A program made the translations under genes and the position numbers. DNA of 64,000 bases, from the NCBI RefSeq assembly GCF_933775445.1, contig NC_065877.1, positions 33,740,694 to 33,804,693 on the forward strand, in the 5' to 3' direction. This stretch comes from Argentina anserina (lineage: Eukaryota; Streptophyta; Magnoliopsida; Rosales; Rosaceae). Positions 63,680 to 64,000 of this stretch are shown here, piece after piece. Numbering within the stretch: position 1 is the stretch's first letter; the number at the start of each line of letters is the position of its first letter. A model generated the notes under the pieces. That model had not been told where the DNA came from, did not search any database, and saw only the letters and a program-made list of their open reading frames with translations.

Positions 63680-64000
63680 TCACATGTGCTCCTGGTCATA
63701 AAATGCAAGAAGCTGTTTCACATGATTGTGCCATGCTGCAACATTTAATCCATCAACGAGAATCCAATCAACAACTGTTGCCGCTGGTTGCTCCCACCAT
63801 TCATCAAGCTGCATAGATAGATTGCAGTTCAGGGAATTAAAAGGCTAAAAGCACTAGTTCAGCAACTTCACATTCATGTAGGTAGATATGCAATGCACTG
63901 ACAAATATTTCAGCCTATTGTAGTCTCTTACCAATCCCCTAACATAATCGCAATCTTCCAAGCACTTTTGAGCATTCAAAATTGCAGTCTTAAGTTCTGG
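63680..64000 (-). CDS. Augmin complex subunit-like protein, C-terminal end (partial)
   Basis: Two terminal exons on the minus strand: 64000-63932 (partial) and 63808-63680, joined by a GT-AG intron in frame. The protein ends [23 protein letters not shown], then [42 protein letters not shown]. This resembles, from memory, the conserved C terminus of the plant augmin (HAUS) AUG2-type subunit, which helps recruit gamma-tubulin to microtubules in spindle and phragmoplast. Subunit assignment is not certain because most of the gene lies outside the window. The 3' UTR should lie in 63440-63679. Confidence 0.6.

Overview
The window is nuclear DNA from a flowering plant, most likely a eudicot. The genes contain GT-AG introns, the intergenic DNA is AT-rich and full of transposable elements, and the proteins have plant-specific architectures: a BIG/UBR4 giant protein, a GARP/HHO transcription factor, and Pollen Ole e 1 proline-rich proteins. 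The species cannot be fixed from the sequence. A rosid is plausible but is only an inference. There are no operons or bacterial features.

Layout, left to right. (1) 1-611, minus: 5' part of an O-fucosyltransferase-family gene. (2) 2422-3507: a Mutator-like (MULE) foldback element carrying a nested 217-bp solo LTR. (3) 4504-6526: a candidate hAT-type element containing a fragment of a 60S acidic ribosomal protein P2 gene. (4) 6978-8502, plus: IMP3, a U3 snoRNP protein, in four exons with a telo-box promoter. (5) 9215-9994: a 780-bp hAT-type element next to a decayed, 5'-truncated RH10/DDX47-like RNA helicase (10171-11164). (6) 11549-30195, minus: the complete BIG gene, 15 exons reconstructed to 15,420 nt (5,139 aa). 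(7) 31169-32033: a compound GA/TA microsatellite and a foldback element. (8) 33036-44301: a GARP/HHO transcription factor gene (35958-38764) between two LTRs of one family in opposite orientation; the downstream LTR contains a further copy. (9) 44806-59830: two tandem Ole e 1-domain genes, both minus strand, pushed apart by a four-level nest of solo LTRs (46682-55628). (10) 60172-63389: a tandem duplication and two or three small DNA transposons. (11) 63680-64000, minus: the 3' end of an augmin-subunit-like gene.

The protein genes belong to unrelated housekeeping and regulatory processes: cell-wall or glycan modification, rRNA processing, auxin transport and N-degron signalling, nitrate/phosphate-type GARP regulation, cell-wall structural proteins, and spindle/phragmoplast microtubules. 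They do not form a pathway.

The most striking structure is the long-LTR family at 33-55 kb. Six copies, each about 2.4-2.7 kb where complete, begin TGT(A/C)A-ACCC and end GGGT-TNACA, mostly with exact 5-bp target duplications. Every same-family nested insertion is in the opposite orientation to its host. The second notable item is the downstream Ole e 1 paralogue, which has expanded a collagen-like Gly-Leu-Pro tract in nearly identical 183-bp units.
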